From Pullilachnospira sp963929535 (GTDB lineage Bacteria > Bacillota > Clostridia > Lachnospirales > Lachnospiraceae): 64,000 nucleotides of DNA. The stretch is from the NCBI GenBank assembly GCA_963929535.1, contig CAWVIZ010000003.1, forward strand, positions 186,001-250,000. Reading direction: 5' to 3'. A model generated the notes under the pieces. That model ran no database searches. It was not told where the DNA came from and was given only the letters and a program-made list of their open reading frames with translations. Position 1 is the stretch's first letter. Each line of letters starts with the position of its first letter. A program made the translations under genes and the position numbers. This document shows positions 7,779 to 15,476 of the stretch, one piece after another.

Positions 7779-9659
7779 CTATCTCCATTTCAAAAGAAGC
7801 GAGGAATTGACGATCACCAGCACCGATCCGGCGTTATGTACCAGAGCTCCCACCACCGGGTTCAGGATTCCGGTTACAGCCAGGATGATGGCAATGAAAT
7901 TCAGTGTCATGGAAAACGTCAGATTCAGTTTAATCGTCCGCATCATCCTCCTGGAAAGCGCCAGCAGATGGGGAAGTTCCCGGATCTCGTCATCCACCAG
8001 CGCGATATCAGCGGCTTCCACCGCAATGTCACTGCCCACGCCTCCCATGGCAATCCCCACGTACGCTTTTTTCAGCGCCGGAGCATCGTTGACGCCGTCC
8101 CCCACCATGCAGACCTGCTTTCCTTCCTGCTGGCTTTCCCCGATCCACCGCATCTTATCCTCCGGAAGGCACTCCGGATGTACACTGACGATTCCCAGCT
8201 GTCCGGCTATATGACCTGCCGCATTTCTGTGGTCACCGGTAAGCAGCACCGGTTCCACGTTCAATTCTCCCAGCCGCTTCACCATTCCGGCGGCTTCCGG
8301 TCTTAATGTATCCGCCAGAGCGATCAGCCCCTCCAGACTGCCGTTTACCGCCAGCCAGATCACCGTACAGCCTTCTTCCAGATAATGTTCTGCCTGCTGA
8401 AGATCCTGCCGGGTGGGAATTATCCCGGCTTCCTCCATCATCTCTCTGTTCCCTGCCAGGATTTTCCCCTCTTTTTCCATCCAGGCCTCCACGCCTCTGC
8501 CGGGAATCATACGGAATTTCTCCGGCTGAGAGAGCTCCTCTCCATGATTTTCAGAATGATCCTGTTCTTTCCAGTATTCCACCACTGCCTTTCCCAGGGG
8601 ATGCTCTGATCTGAGTTCCGCGCCGGCGGCATACCGCAGCAGCTCCCGCCGGCTGTATCTGCCTGTCAGGCTCACTGCGCCGGTTACCTGGGGTGTTCCC
8701 AGTGTGAGCGTTCCCGTCTTGTCAAAGCAGATCCTGGACACACCGGCCAGTCTCTCCAGCGCGTCTCCCTCCCGTACCAGAAATCCATGCCTGGTGGCAT
8801 TCCCGATAGCCGCCATGATAGCGGTGGGCGTAGCCAGGACCAGAGCGCAGGGACAGAATACCACCAGGATCGTAACCGACCGGATGATCTGTCCGGTGAA
8901 CAGCCAGGTAAGCAGAGCGGCGGTAAGGGCAATCACCACGATCCAGGTGGCCCAGCGGTCCGCCAGTCCCACGATCCTGGCTTTTCCCGCATCCGCCGAC
9001 TGTACCAGGCGGATCATCCGCTGAATGGAGCTGTCCTCTCCCACCCGGGTAGCCTGCATATCAAAGGAGCCAAACTGGTTCACCGTCCCGCTGCTGACCT
9101 GATCTCCCGCTTCCTTATCCACCGGAAGTGATTCTCCTGTCATGACCGCCTGGTTGATGGATGTCTGTCCGCTGACGATCACGCCGTCCACCGGAACTGT
9201 CTCTCCCGGCAATACCCGCAGCATATCCCCGATCCGCACCTGTTCCGAGGGAATCGTCTCTGTCCCGGATCCGGTTATCCGCCTGGCTGTCCTTGGCGTC
9301 AGATGCACCAGTTTTTCAATCCCCGCCCGGGCCCTGGCTACGGTAAGATCCTCCAGCAGCGCCCCCAGCTGCATGATAAACGCCACCTCGCCGGCGGCAA
9401 AGTCTTCTCCGATGATCACAGAGGCGATCAGCGCCAGGGATACCAGCACATCCGCCTTAATGTCAAAGGCTGTCACCAGCCCGATCACCGCCTCCAGTAT
9501 AATGGGAATCCCGCACAGAATGATGGCCGCCCAGGCCGCGTCAAAAGGAAGGGGAATCAGGTCAAACATGCTGATGATCAGGGATATTCCTCCCAGGACC
9601 AGGCAGATGATATCCTTCCTGACCCCTCCCCACTCCAGAAAAGCTTCCAGACGTTTCAT
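7779..9659 (-). CDS. P1B-type heavy-metal-exporting ATPase
   Basis: 626 residues from the ATG at 9659, which follows AAGGAGG; longer upstream frames run into a repeat array and are rejected. The P-type motifs are MTGES, CPC in the membrane (FCPCALVLATPTA, about 270), the phosphorylated DKTGT (about 312), SEHPLG (about 353) and GDGVNDAP (about 523). The last helices carry HNAGS and NSS. No N-terminal HMA metal-binding domain is present. CPC implies export of Cu(I) or another soft or divalent metal. The HNAGS/NSS end differs from classical CopA and resembles less-characterised P1B groups, so the metal is uncertain. A CsoR-type operator in its promoter and csoR upstream favour copper. Confidence 0.9.
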   Translation of the reverse strand: MKRLEAFLEWGGVRKDIICLVLGGISLIISMFDLIPLPFDAAWAAIILCGIPIILEAVIGLVTAFDIKADVLVSLALIASVIIGEDFAAGEVAFIMQLGALLEDLTVARARAGIEKLVHLTPRTARRITGSGTETIPSEQVRIGDMLRVLPGETVPVDGVIVSGQTSINQAVMTGESLPVDKEAGDQVSSGTVNQFGSFDMQATRVGEDSSIQRMIRLVQSADAGKARIVGLADRWATWIVVIALTAALLTWLFTGQIIRSVTILVVFCPCALVLATPTAIMAAIGNATRHGFLVREGDALERLAGVSRICFDKTGTLTLGTPQVTGAVSLTGRYSRRELLRYAAGAELRSEHPLGKAVVEYWKEQDHSENHGEELSQPEKFRMIPGRGVEAWMEKEGKILAGNREMMEEAGIIPTRQDLQQAEHYLEEGCTVIWLAVNGSLEGLIALADTLRPEAAGMVKRLGELNVEPVLLTGDHRNAAGHIAGQLGIVSVHPECLPEDKMRWIGESQQEGKQVCMVGDGVNDAPALKKAYVGIAMGGVGSDIAVEAADIALVDDEIRELPHLLALSRRMMRTIKLNLTFSMTLNFIAIILAVTGILNPVVGALVHNAGSVLVIVNSSLLLKWR

Positions 9660-9704
9660 AATATCCTCCTTTTTCTTCTGCCGTTTTCTTTCTGTCATAC
9701 GGTC

Positions 9705-9734
9705 ATTATACCTATGGGGGTATAGGTATGTCAA
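9705..9734 (-). promoter_or_regulatory. CsoR-type operator inside a consensus promoter of the ATPase gene
   Basis: On the minus strand TTGACA (9729-9734) and TATAAT (9705-9710) are 18 bp apart. The spacer holds a perfect 8-bp inverted repeat, ATACCTAT and ATAGGTAT (9708-9715 and 9722-9729), around a run of five G (five C on the minus strand). Inverted ATACC arms around a G/C run are the hallmark of CsoR-family operators. Binding would block RNA polymerase, with release on metal binding. Confidence 0.85.
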
Positions 9735-9742
9735 GGAGTTTT

Positions 9743-10095
9743 CGCTTTCCGGGCTTATTTCACCGCTCCGGCTTCGCCTCCGCTGTGTTTGCCCGGCTAA
9801 TGGCTGCTGATGCATGCATCGCACCCGCTTTCCGGGCTTATTTCACCGCTCCGGCTTCGCCTCCGCTGTGTTTGCCCGGCTAATGGCTGCTGATGCATGC
9901 ATCGCACCCGCTTTCCGGGCTTATTCCACCGCTCCGGCTTCGCCTCCGCTGTGTTTGCCCGGCTAACGGCTGCTGATGCACGCATCGCAGCCGCTTTCCG
10001 GGCTTATTCCACCGCTCCGGCTTCGCCTCCGCTGTGTTTGCCCGGCTAACGGCTGCTGATGCACGCATCGCAGCCGCTTTCCGGGCTTATTTCAC
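9743..10095. repeat. tandem array of an 83-bp unit, four copies plus a 21-bp partial
   Basis: Units begin at 9743, 9826, 9909, 9992 and 10075 (last one partial), spaced exactly 83 bp. Units 1-2 are one variant (GATGCATGCATC palindrome) and units 3-4 another (GATGCACGCATC), so two-unit blocks were probably amplified. Each unit also has CCGGGC and GCCCGG arms that could form a hairpin of about 45 nt. The period is not a multiple of three, so short open frames across it are not coding. It lies between the ATPase promoter and csoR. Confidence 0.95.
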
Positions 10096-10104
10096 AAAAT
10101 AATG

Positions 10105-10150
10105 GCCGTCAGGCTGTGGGGGAGGGGGGATTCCCGCACTGTCTGACGGC
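10105..10150 (-). terminator. probable csoR terminator
   Basis: Arms GCCGTCAG and CTGACGGC enclose a loop with G- and C-runs. On the minus strand the hairpin is followed by CATTATTTTGTG. It lies just downstream of the csoR stop and before the tandem array. Confidence 0.55.
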
Positions 10151-10187
10151 TGTTTGTGACAGTAGAAGGCCAAACTGCAGCGGCTGT

Positions 10188-10460
10188 TTACATGTTGGCG
10201 AACCGTTCCACTGCTTTTGTGAAATTTTCAATGGTCTTATCCGCATCTCCGTGCTCGATCCCGTCCCGGACGCAATGCTTGATATGTCCTTCCAGCACCA
10301 CCTGGCCGGCCCGGTGGAGGGCCGATTTGGCGGCGTTGATCTGGGAAAGAATGTCCTCACAGGGAACGTCCTCGTCGATCATCCTGTCAATGGCCTGCAC
10401 CTGCCCGATGATTTTTTTCAGGCGGCGATGCAGATTCTCCGAATCCATACACTGTCTCAT
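10188..10460 (-). CDS. csoR: CsoR-family metal-sensing repressor
   Basis: 90 residues, all-helical, of the CsoR/RcnR family. The copper-sensor ligand set is visible: Cys in DVPCEDIL, then His and Cys in GHIKHC (H-x3-C), matching the Cys-His-Cys triad of CsoR. Such proteins hold DNA until Cu(I) binds. The start at 10460 follows GGAGG at good spacing; a second Met five codons in lacks a ribosome site. It lies upstream of the P-type ATPase on the same strand. Because of the intervening repeat array and terminator, the ATPase must rely on its own promoter, which contains a matching operator. Confidence 0.92.
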   Translation of the reverse strand: MRQCMDSENLHRRLKKIIGQVQAIDRMIDEDVPCEDILSQINAAKSALHRAGQVVLEGHIKHCVRDGIEHGDADKTIENFTKAVERFANM

Positions 10461-10546
10461 CCTTATACCTCCGCGATCCGTCCGGCGGATCTTTATACGT
10501 TTCCGGCACCGCAGCCAGCGTCTGAGCCGCAGCGCCGATATCTTCT

Positions 10547-12688
10547 TTACAGTTTCATGGAAAGTCCGATCCGCTTCTTCGTCAGATCCAGACTGATCAC
10601 CTTCACTTCCACCACATCTCCCACGCTGACCACTTCCAGCGGGTGCTTGATATACTTTTCACTCATCTGGGAAATGTGTACCAGCCCGTCCTGATGTACG
10701 CCGATATCCACAAACGCTCCGAAATCGATCACATTCCGGACCGTCCCCTTCAGGATCATTCCCTCCTTCAGGTCTTTCATATCCAGTACGTCAGAACGCA
10801 GCACCGGTTTCGGCATATCCTCCCTGGGATCTCTCCCCGGACGTCCCAGTTCCCGGACAATATCCCGCAGAGTAATCTCTCCGATCCCCAGCTTTTGAGC
10901 CGTTTTCCCGTAATCCTTGATATAAATAGCCGTAGGCCCCTTTCCGAAATACTCCTCCACCGTAAAGCCCAGCGTTTCAAACAGATTCTCCACTGCCTGG
11001 TATGTCTCAGGGTGGACACTGGTGGCATCCAGGGGATTCTTTCCGCCCAGGATCCTCAGGAATCCCGCGCACTGCTCATATGCCTTCGGCCCCAGCTTGG
11101 CCACCTTTAAAAGTTCTCTTCTGTCACGGAATTTTCCGTTTTCCTCCCGGTAGGCCACGATATTTTTGGCAATGGGTTTGCTGATACCGGATACATACTC
11201 CAGCAGGGATGCGGAAGCCGTATTCAGATCCACTCCCACCCGGTTTACGCAGTCTTCCACCACTCCGCTCAGGGCCTCTCCCAGCTTCTTCTGATTCATA
11301 TCGTGCTGATACTGTCCCACACCGATGGCCTTGGGATCGATCTTTACCAGCTCCGCCAGGGGATCCTGCAGCCGTCTGGCAATGGACGCCGCGCTCCTCT
11401 GTCCCACGTCAAAATTGGGAAATTCCTCTGTGGCCAGCTTGCTGGCGGAATACACAGACGCTCCCGCCTCATTGGTGATCACATACTGTACCTTCTGAGG
11501 GATTTCCTTCAGCAGATCCACAATGATCTGCTCGGATTCCCGGGAGGCCGTGCCATTTCCCAGGGAGATCAGCTCAATATGGTATTTGGCGATCAGTTTC
11601 CTGAGGGTATCCTTGGCTGCGCGGATCTTGGCTTCCGTGGTGGGAGCCGTGGGATAGATTACCGTGGTATCCAGCACTTTTCCTGTTTCATCCACCACCG
11701 CCAGCTTGCAGCCGGTCCGGAAGGCCGGATCCCAGCCCAGCACCACCTTTCCCACAATGGGAGGCTGCATCAGAAGCTGCTCCAGGTTTTTCCCAAATAC
11801 CTTGATGGCTCCGTCCTCCGCCTTTTCCGTCAGATCATTCCGGATCTCCCGTTCAATGGCCGGGGCAATGAGCCTGCGGTAGCTGTCCTCCGCCGCCCGC
11901 TCCAGAAATGGCGTTGTATTGGGATTCTCCCTGCGGATCACCTGGCGCTTCAGCCATTTCAGAATCTCTTCCTCCGGCGCGTTCACCTTTACGGTAAGGA
12001 TCTTCTCTTTTTCTCCCCGGTTCAGCGCCAGCACCCGGTGTCCGGCGATCCTGGAAATGGGCTCCTGGAAATCATAATACATCTCATACACGGACTGCTC
12101 CCCTTCCTTCTTTGCGGAGGAAGAGATATAGCCTCCATTGGCTGTTACCTTGCGGATCTTGATGCGGTAATCCGCCTCATCGGAAATGGCTTCTGCCAGG
12201 ATATCTGCCGCTCCGTCCAGAGCTTCCTGGGCAGTAGCTACGCCTTTTTCCTCTGATACATAAGGCTTTGCCTCCTCAAGCAACGGTTTTTCCTTCATCT
12301 GCATCCAGATGATATTGGCCAGAGGCTCCAGCCCCTTTTCCTTTGCAATGGTGGCCCTGGTGCGCCGCTTTGGCCGGTAGGGCCGGTATAGATCCTCCAC
12401 CACCACCAGCGTCTGCGCCTCCAGGATCGCTTTTTTCAGTTCCGGCGTCAGCTTCCCCTGTTCCTGGATGCTGGAAAGCACCTGATCCTTCTTTTCCTCC
12501 AGATTCCGCAGATACAGCAGACGCTCATGAAGATTTCTCAATACCTCGTCATTGAGAGAGCCTGTGGCTTCCTTACGGTAACGGGAAATAAACGGGATGG
12601 TATTTCCCTCATCTATCAATTTTACGGCAGCTTCCACCTGCCACTTTTTCACCTGAAGCTCATCGCTTAATGCCTGAATAATATCCAT
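10547..12688 (-). CDS. tex: Tex-family RNA-binding transcription accessory protein
   Basis: 713 residues with the standard Tex layout: N-terminal helical region, YqgF/RNase-H-like domain (LGWDPAFRTGCKLAVVDETG, about 325 onward), helix-hairpin-helix segment (VDLNTASASLLEYVSGI; SKPIAKNIVAYREENGKF) and a C-terminal S1 domain (GAFVDIGVHQDGLVHIS). Tex binds nucleic acid and affects transcription and stress tolerance. I start it at MDIIQAL (ATG 12688, after AAGGAG) rather than at the longer open frame, which lacks family similarity. Full length and intact. Confidence 0.95.
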   Translation of the reverse strand: MDIIQALSDELQVKKWQVEAAVKLIDEGNTIPFISRYRKEATGSLNDEVLRNLHERLLYLRNLEEKKDQVLSSIQEQGKLTPELKKAILEAQTLVVVEDLYRPYRPKRRTRATIAKEKGLEPLANIIWMQMKEKPLLEEAKPYVSEEKGVATAQEALDGAADILAEAISDEADYRIKIRKVTANGGYISSSAKKEGEQSVYEMYYDFQEPISRIAGHRVLALNRGEKEKILTVKVNAPEEEILKWLKRQVIRRENPNTTPFLERAAEDSYRRLIAPAIEREIRNDLTEKAEDGAIKVFGKNLEQLLMQPPIVGKVVLGWDPAFRTGCKLAVVDETGKVLDTTVIYPTAPTTEAKIRAAKDTLRKLIAKYHIELISLGNGTASRESEQIIVDLLKEIPQKVQYVITNEAGASVYSASKLATEEFPNFDVGQRSAASIARRLQDPLAELVKIDPKAIGVGQYQHDMNQKKLGEALSGVVEDCVNRVGVDLNTASASLLEYVSGISKPIAKNIVAYREENGKFRDRRELLKVAKLGPKAYEQCAGFLRILGGKNPLDATSVHPETYQAVENLFETLGFTVEEYFGKGPTAIYIKDYGKTAQKLGIGEITLRDIVRELGRPGRDPREDMPKPVLRSDVLDMKDLKEGMILKGTVRNVIDFGAFVDIGVHQDGLVHISQMSEKYIKHPLEVVSVGDVVEVKVISLDLTKKRIGLSMKL

Positions 12689-12803
12689 ACAGATTCTCCT
12701 TTTTCTGTCTTTCTTCAGAGCCTTTTCCGGACCTCCGGATAAGCATCGGTCCCTGAACAACAACTATACCTTAACAAATGACCGCTTCACTTGTCAATAC
12801 TTG

Positions 12804-12833
12804 TTGCCGCTCCTGGAACAGATGTGATATAAT
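12804..12833 (+). promoter_or_regulatory. extended -10 promoter of the DUF4190 gene
   Basis: TGATATAAT (an extended TATAAT, 12828-12833) is preceded at 18 bp by TTGCCG (12804-12809). A 90-bp repeat element lies between it and the start codon. Confidence 0.6.
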
Positions 12834-12846
12834 GACCGGAGACATT

Positions 12847-12936
12847 GTAACTGTTCAGCCTTCTATCTTCACGGCGCGGCCGCAGATACCATCGGCACAC
12901 GGCGCTCTTTGGGGACAGCAGAAGGCCAGACGGTAC
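12847..12936 (+). mobile_element. short MITE-like element, family 1
   Basis: The left end reads GTAACTGTTCAGCCTTC and the right end GAAGGCCAGACGGTAC, an inverted match to the ends of the 192-bp element at 36511. The right half shares the GGCACAC.GCGC..GGGACAG segment with that element. Flanking octamers GAGACATT and GCAACATT agree at six of eight positions, possibly a decayed target duplication. It sits in the leader of the DUF4190 gene. Confidence 0.6.
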
Positions 12937-12966
12937 GCAACATTCTATCTTCGAGGAGGAATACTT

Positions 12967-13881
12967 ATGGACGATAACCAGAAACAAAACTGGTGGCCGG
13001 ATCTTAACGGAACTTCCCATCCGCAGGATTCCGCATCCCGGCCCCCTTTCTCCGATACGTCAGAATCCGCGTCCTCCGGAACCGGCGGAACAAACGGCTC
13101 AGACAATACGAACGGCACAGGCGGGAATCCGGGATCCGCTTCTCATACAGACGGAAGCACATATGGTTCTCCCCAGAACTCTGGATTCGGTTCTTCTCAG
13201 GGAGGCCAGCCTGATTACGGCTCTTCTCCGGCGGGCCAGCCTGATTACGGCTCTTCTCAGACAGGGCAGTCTGATTATGGTTCTTCTCAGACGGGAAATA
13301 CCGGATACGGATACGGTTCCGATCCCTACCCAAACAGCGGCAGCTATGGAGGCTCTCAGAATGGGAATTCCGGCGGCTACGGTACACCGCCTTATCATCA
13401 GAGCAATGGATTTCAGGGGAATTACAATTACGGCGGTCAGAACTATCAGCCTGCCTTCCGGACATCTTCCGGATTTTCCACTGCATCCCTGGTAATGGGA
13501 ATCATCTCCCTTCTCCTGGTATGCTGCGGATTTTCCTACGTTTTCGGTGCCCTGGGCATCATCTTTGCCATCCTTTCCAGAAAAGGACGCCGGATGGATT
13601 CTCAGGCACGCTTTGGTCTGGGGCTTTCCATTGCCGGATCTGTGATCGGTCTGATTGTTCTCATTGTGGTTCTGGTGGGAAACAGCACCTATATATCTTT
13701 CATGCAGCAGTACGATCAATATTATGGCAACGGCGGCTACGGTGATGGAAACCGTCATTATTCTGATGATGATTACGATGACTACTATGACTATTTTGAC
13801 GATTTCGGTCTGGATGATTATCTGAATGATCCCCAGTGGGAAGGCTACAGTACCCTTCCCTTCGGGCAGGAGCCTTTGTAA
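12967..13881 (+). CDS. DUF4190-type membrane protein with a Gly/Ser/Gln-rich N-terminal repeat region
   Basis: 304 residues from the ATG at 12967 (after GAGGAGG). The first 170 residues are low complexity, with tandem copies of a GQPDYGSS / GQSDYGSS-like unit and many Gly, Ser, Asn, Gln and Tyr residues. Two membrane segments follow (about 178-205 and 220-245), with the FGALGIIFAILSRKGR turn typical of DUF4190. The tail is Asp/Tyr-rich (DDDYDDYYDYFDDFG). Function unknown. The repeat region is probably disordered and cytosolic. The repeated DNA (13190-13300) may vary in copy number between strains. Confidence 0.75.
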   Translation: MDDNQKQNWWPDLNGTSHPQDSASRPPFSDTSESASSGTGGTNGSDNTNGTGGNPGSASHTDGSTYGSPQNSGFGSSQGGQPDYGSSPAGQPDYGSSQTGQSDYGSSQTGNTGYGYGSDPYPNSGSYGGSQNGNSGGYGTPPYHQSNGFQGNYNYGGQNYQPAFRTSSGFSTASLVMGIISLLLVCCGFSYVFGALGIIFAILSRKGRRMDSQARFGLGLSIAGSVIGLIVLIVVLVGNSTYISFMQQYDQYYGNGGYGDGNRHYSDDDYDDYYDYFDDFGLDDYLNDPQWEGYSTLPFGQEPL

Positions 13882-13924
13882 TATACGCCCGGCCCATCCG
13901 GAGCAGACTGTCATGGCCCATCGT

Positions 13925-14356
13925 TCATGGCAGAGTAATATGGAAAAAAAGAAGCAGAATATTACGGGCGATCCAGTTGACCAGGACCACGGCGGCAGCT
14001 CCGTAACCGTACCACCGGTGATAGGATGAGCCTATGGGAATCCTTCCCCGGGACAGCCACTGAACCGTATTGCTGATCAGATACCAGCCATACAGCAGTG
14101 CGGCGTACATCACAATGGGATGCCAGGCCAGTGACCGAAAAGGATGGCCTTCCAGGAGAGCAAGTACAGCGTGAGTTCCCCCGCAGCCGGGGCAGTAGAT
14201 CCCCAGCCATGTTCTCATCAGGCAGGGCGGCATCCTGCTCAGCAGTCCCGGAAGATCCACCCCGGCGTTTCGGCTGAGCCAATACAGCATCAGTCCCAGA
14301 AGGATGACGCACCAGCTGATCTGGCAGATACGTACGGATGTCTGATGTTCCTTCAC
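13925..14356 (-). CDS. DUF2752 family membrane protein
   Basis: 143 residues with three predicted membrane segments and the DUF2752 motif YCPGCGGTHAVLALLEG followed by PFRSLAWHP. Function unknown. I choose the GTG at 14356 because AAAGGAG lies eight bases upstream; a TTG 51 bases further upstream has no comparable site. It is convergent with the DUF4190 gene and divergent from the DUF975 gene, so it may share a promoter region with the latter. Confidence 0.8.
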   Translation of the reverse strand: MKEHQTSVRICQISWCVILLGLMLYWLSRNAGVDLPGLLSRMPPCLMRTWLGIYCPGCGGTHAVLALLEGHPFRSLAWHPIVMYAALLYGWYLISNTVQWLSRGRIPIGSSYHRWYGYGAAAVVLVNWIARNILLLFFHITLP

Positions 14357-14411
14357 TCCTGCTTCTCCTTTCTGTACTGCGTCAATACCTGTTCCGGCAG
14401 TTGCCAAATCG

Positions 14412-14484
14412 GTAACAGCGCCCGCATGAAAATAGTACAGCCTGCGCAGACTGTCCTATCATTTGCCGGCGGCCAAGCTGTTAC
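14412..14484. repeat. degenerate family-1 element with GTAACAGC ends
   Basis: GTAACAGC at the left and GCTGTTAC at the right form an 8-bp terminal inverted repeat 73 bp apart in the DUF2752/DUF975 intergenic region. The interior matches the family poorly and flanking duplications are not evident. Confidence 0.4.
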
Positions 14485-14514
14485 ATCATATCATTCACCA
14501 TGGAGGTTATACTT

Positions 14515-15330
14515 ATGAAACGTTCTTGTGCAGACTTAAAAGCCATGGCCAGAGAGCGGCTTTCCGGAAAATACGGAATATACATCGGCGCCCTGCTGGT
14601 GTATTATCTGATCACCACCGCTCTTTCCATGCTTTTGACCCTGGTGTTTCCCACCTTTACCGTGGCCGCCCTCCTGAACGGTCTGGTAAGTTCGGGAGCC
14701 CTGGTTCTGTTTTATGTGACAGAGTTTATTATATCACTGATCCTGTCCATCTTCACCATTGGATTTCTGAAAATGTATCTGGACGGCAGCCGCGGATATC
14801 CGGTGATCTTTTCCGATCTGTTTTACGGCTTTCGCCACCATCCGGACCGGGCTATTCTTCTGAGCCTGCTTCTGGGACTGATAACTCTGGCCTGCCTGCT
14901 TCCCGGATATATCGTGCTGTTTGCAGCAGTATACTTTCTTTCCTTTCCTGCCTTGATCACCGGTATCTTCCTGGTGCTGGCAGGCGCAGTCCTGGCGGTT
15001 GTCTTTTCCATAGGATTTTCCCAGGCCTTCTATCTTCTGACGGATTACGATGATCTGGGACCGGTACGGGCCATGAAGGAAAGCTGGCGGATGATGAAAG
15101 GCCATAAGGGACGCTACTTCTACATGAAACTGTCCTTCCTGGGTGTCCTTCTGCTGACCATACTGACCTGCGGCATCGCGCTTCTGTGGGTCAGCCCTTA
15201 CCTGTCCATGACACAGACCATGTTCTACCGGGAGCTGGACGGAGAACTGGATCAGGAGGACCAGGGAGTGGAATTCGACAACGGATATCAGGAGCCCCCG
15301 TATCACCAGGAAAATCCCTGGCAGAATTAA
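14515..15330 (+). CDS. DUF975 family membrane protein
   Basis: 271 residues with about six membrane segments and the DUF975 signatures: N-terminal LKAMARERLSGKYG and the WRMMKGHKGRYFYMKLSFLG segment near residue 195. Function unknown; members are common in Clostridia and Lactobacillales. The ATG at 14515 follows GGAGG at 14502-14506. An acidic, Gln/Asn-rich tail (DQEDQGVEFDNGYQEPP) follows the last membrane helix. Confidence 0.85.
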   Translation: MKRSCADLKAMARERLSGKYGIYIGALLVYYLITTALSMLLTLVFPTFTVAALLNGLVSSGALVLFYVTEFIISLILSIFTIGFLKMYLDGSRGYPVIFSDLFYGFRHHPDRAILLSLLLGLITLACLLPGYIVLFAAVYFLSFPALITGIFLVLAGAVLAVVFSIGFSQAFYLLTDYDDLGPVRAMKESWRMMKGHKGRYFYMKLSFLGVLLLTILTCGIALLWVSPYLSMTQTMFYRELDGELDQEDQGVEFDNGYQEPPYHQENPWQN

Positions 15331-15333
15331 CTT

Positions 15334-15365
15334 GTAACAGTTCAGCCTTCCGGCTTTACTGTCAC
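15334..15365 (+). repeat. 32-bp dispersed palindrome, copy 3
   Basis: Arms GTAACAGT and ACTGTCAC around AGCC-TTCC-GGCT. It is followed by AAATCGCACACACAG, the start of the longer family-1 form. It lies just after the DUF975 stop. Confidence 0.8.
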
Positions 15366-15401
15366 AAATCGCACACACAGACGGCAGCCCGACTGCCCGC
15401 A

Positions 15402-15445
15402 AAAACGCCTGCCGGATCCTCTCCTGAGGATCTGACAGGCGTTTT
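15402..15445. terminator. bidirectional terminator between DUF975 gene and lysC
   Basis: AAAACGCCTG and CAGGCGTTTT form a 10-bp stem with an inner GGATCC/GGATC pairing and U-tracts on both sides. It separates the convergent DUF975 and threonine-operon transcripts. Confidence 0.85.
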
Positions 15446-15476
15446 CACTCTCATGCCGTGCAGGTTCAGCAGCCGG

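Noticed and set aside
9797..10068. Two 62-residue minus-strand open frames across the 83-bp array
   Set aside because: They are created by the tandem repeat, have no ribosome site of their own and the 83-bp period breaks the frame.
9743..10095. CRISPR array
   Set aside because: The 83-bp units are contiguous near-identical tandem copies with no variable spacers, and no cas genes are nearby.
13099..13914. 271-residue minus-strand open frame
   Set aside because: Antisense to the repetitive DUF4190 gene; Arg/Ile-rich repeats mirror the sense-strand repeats.
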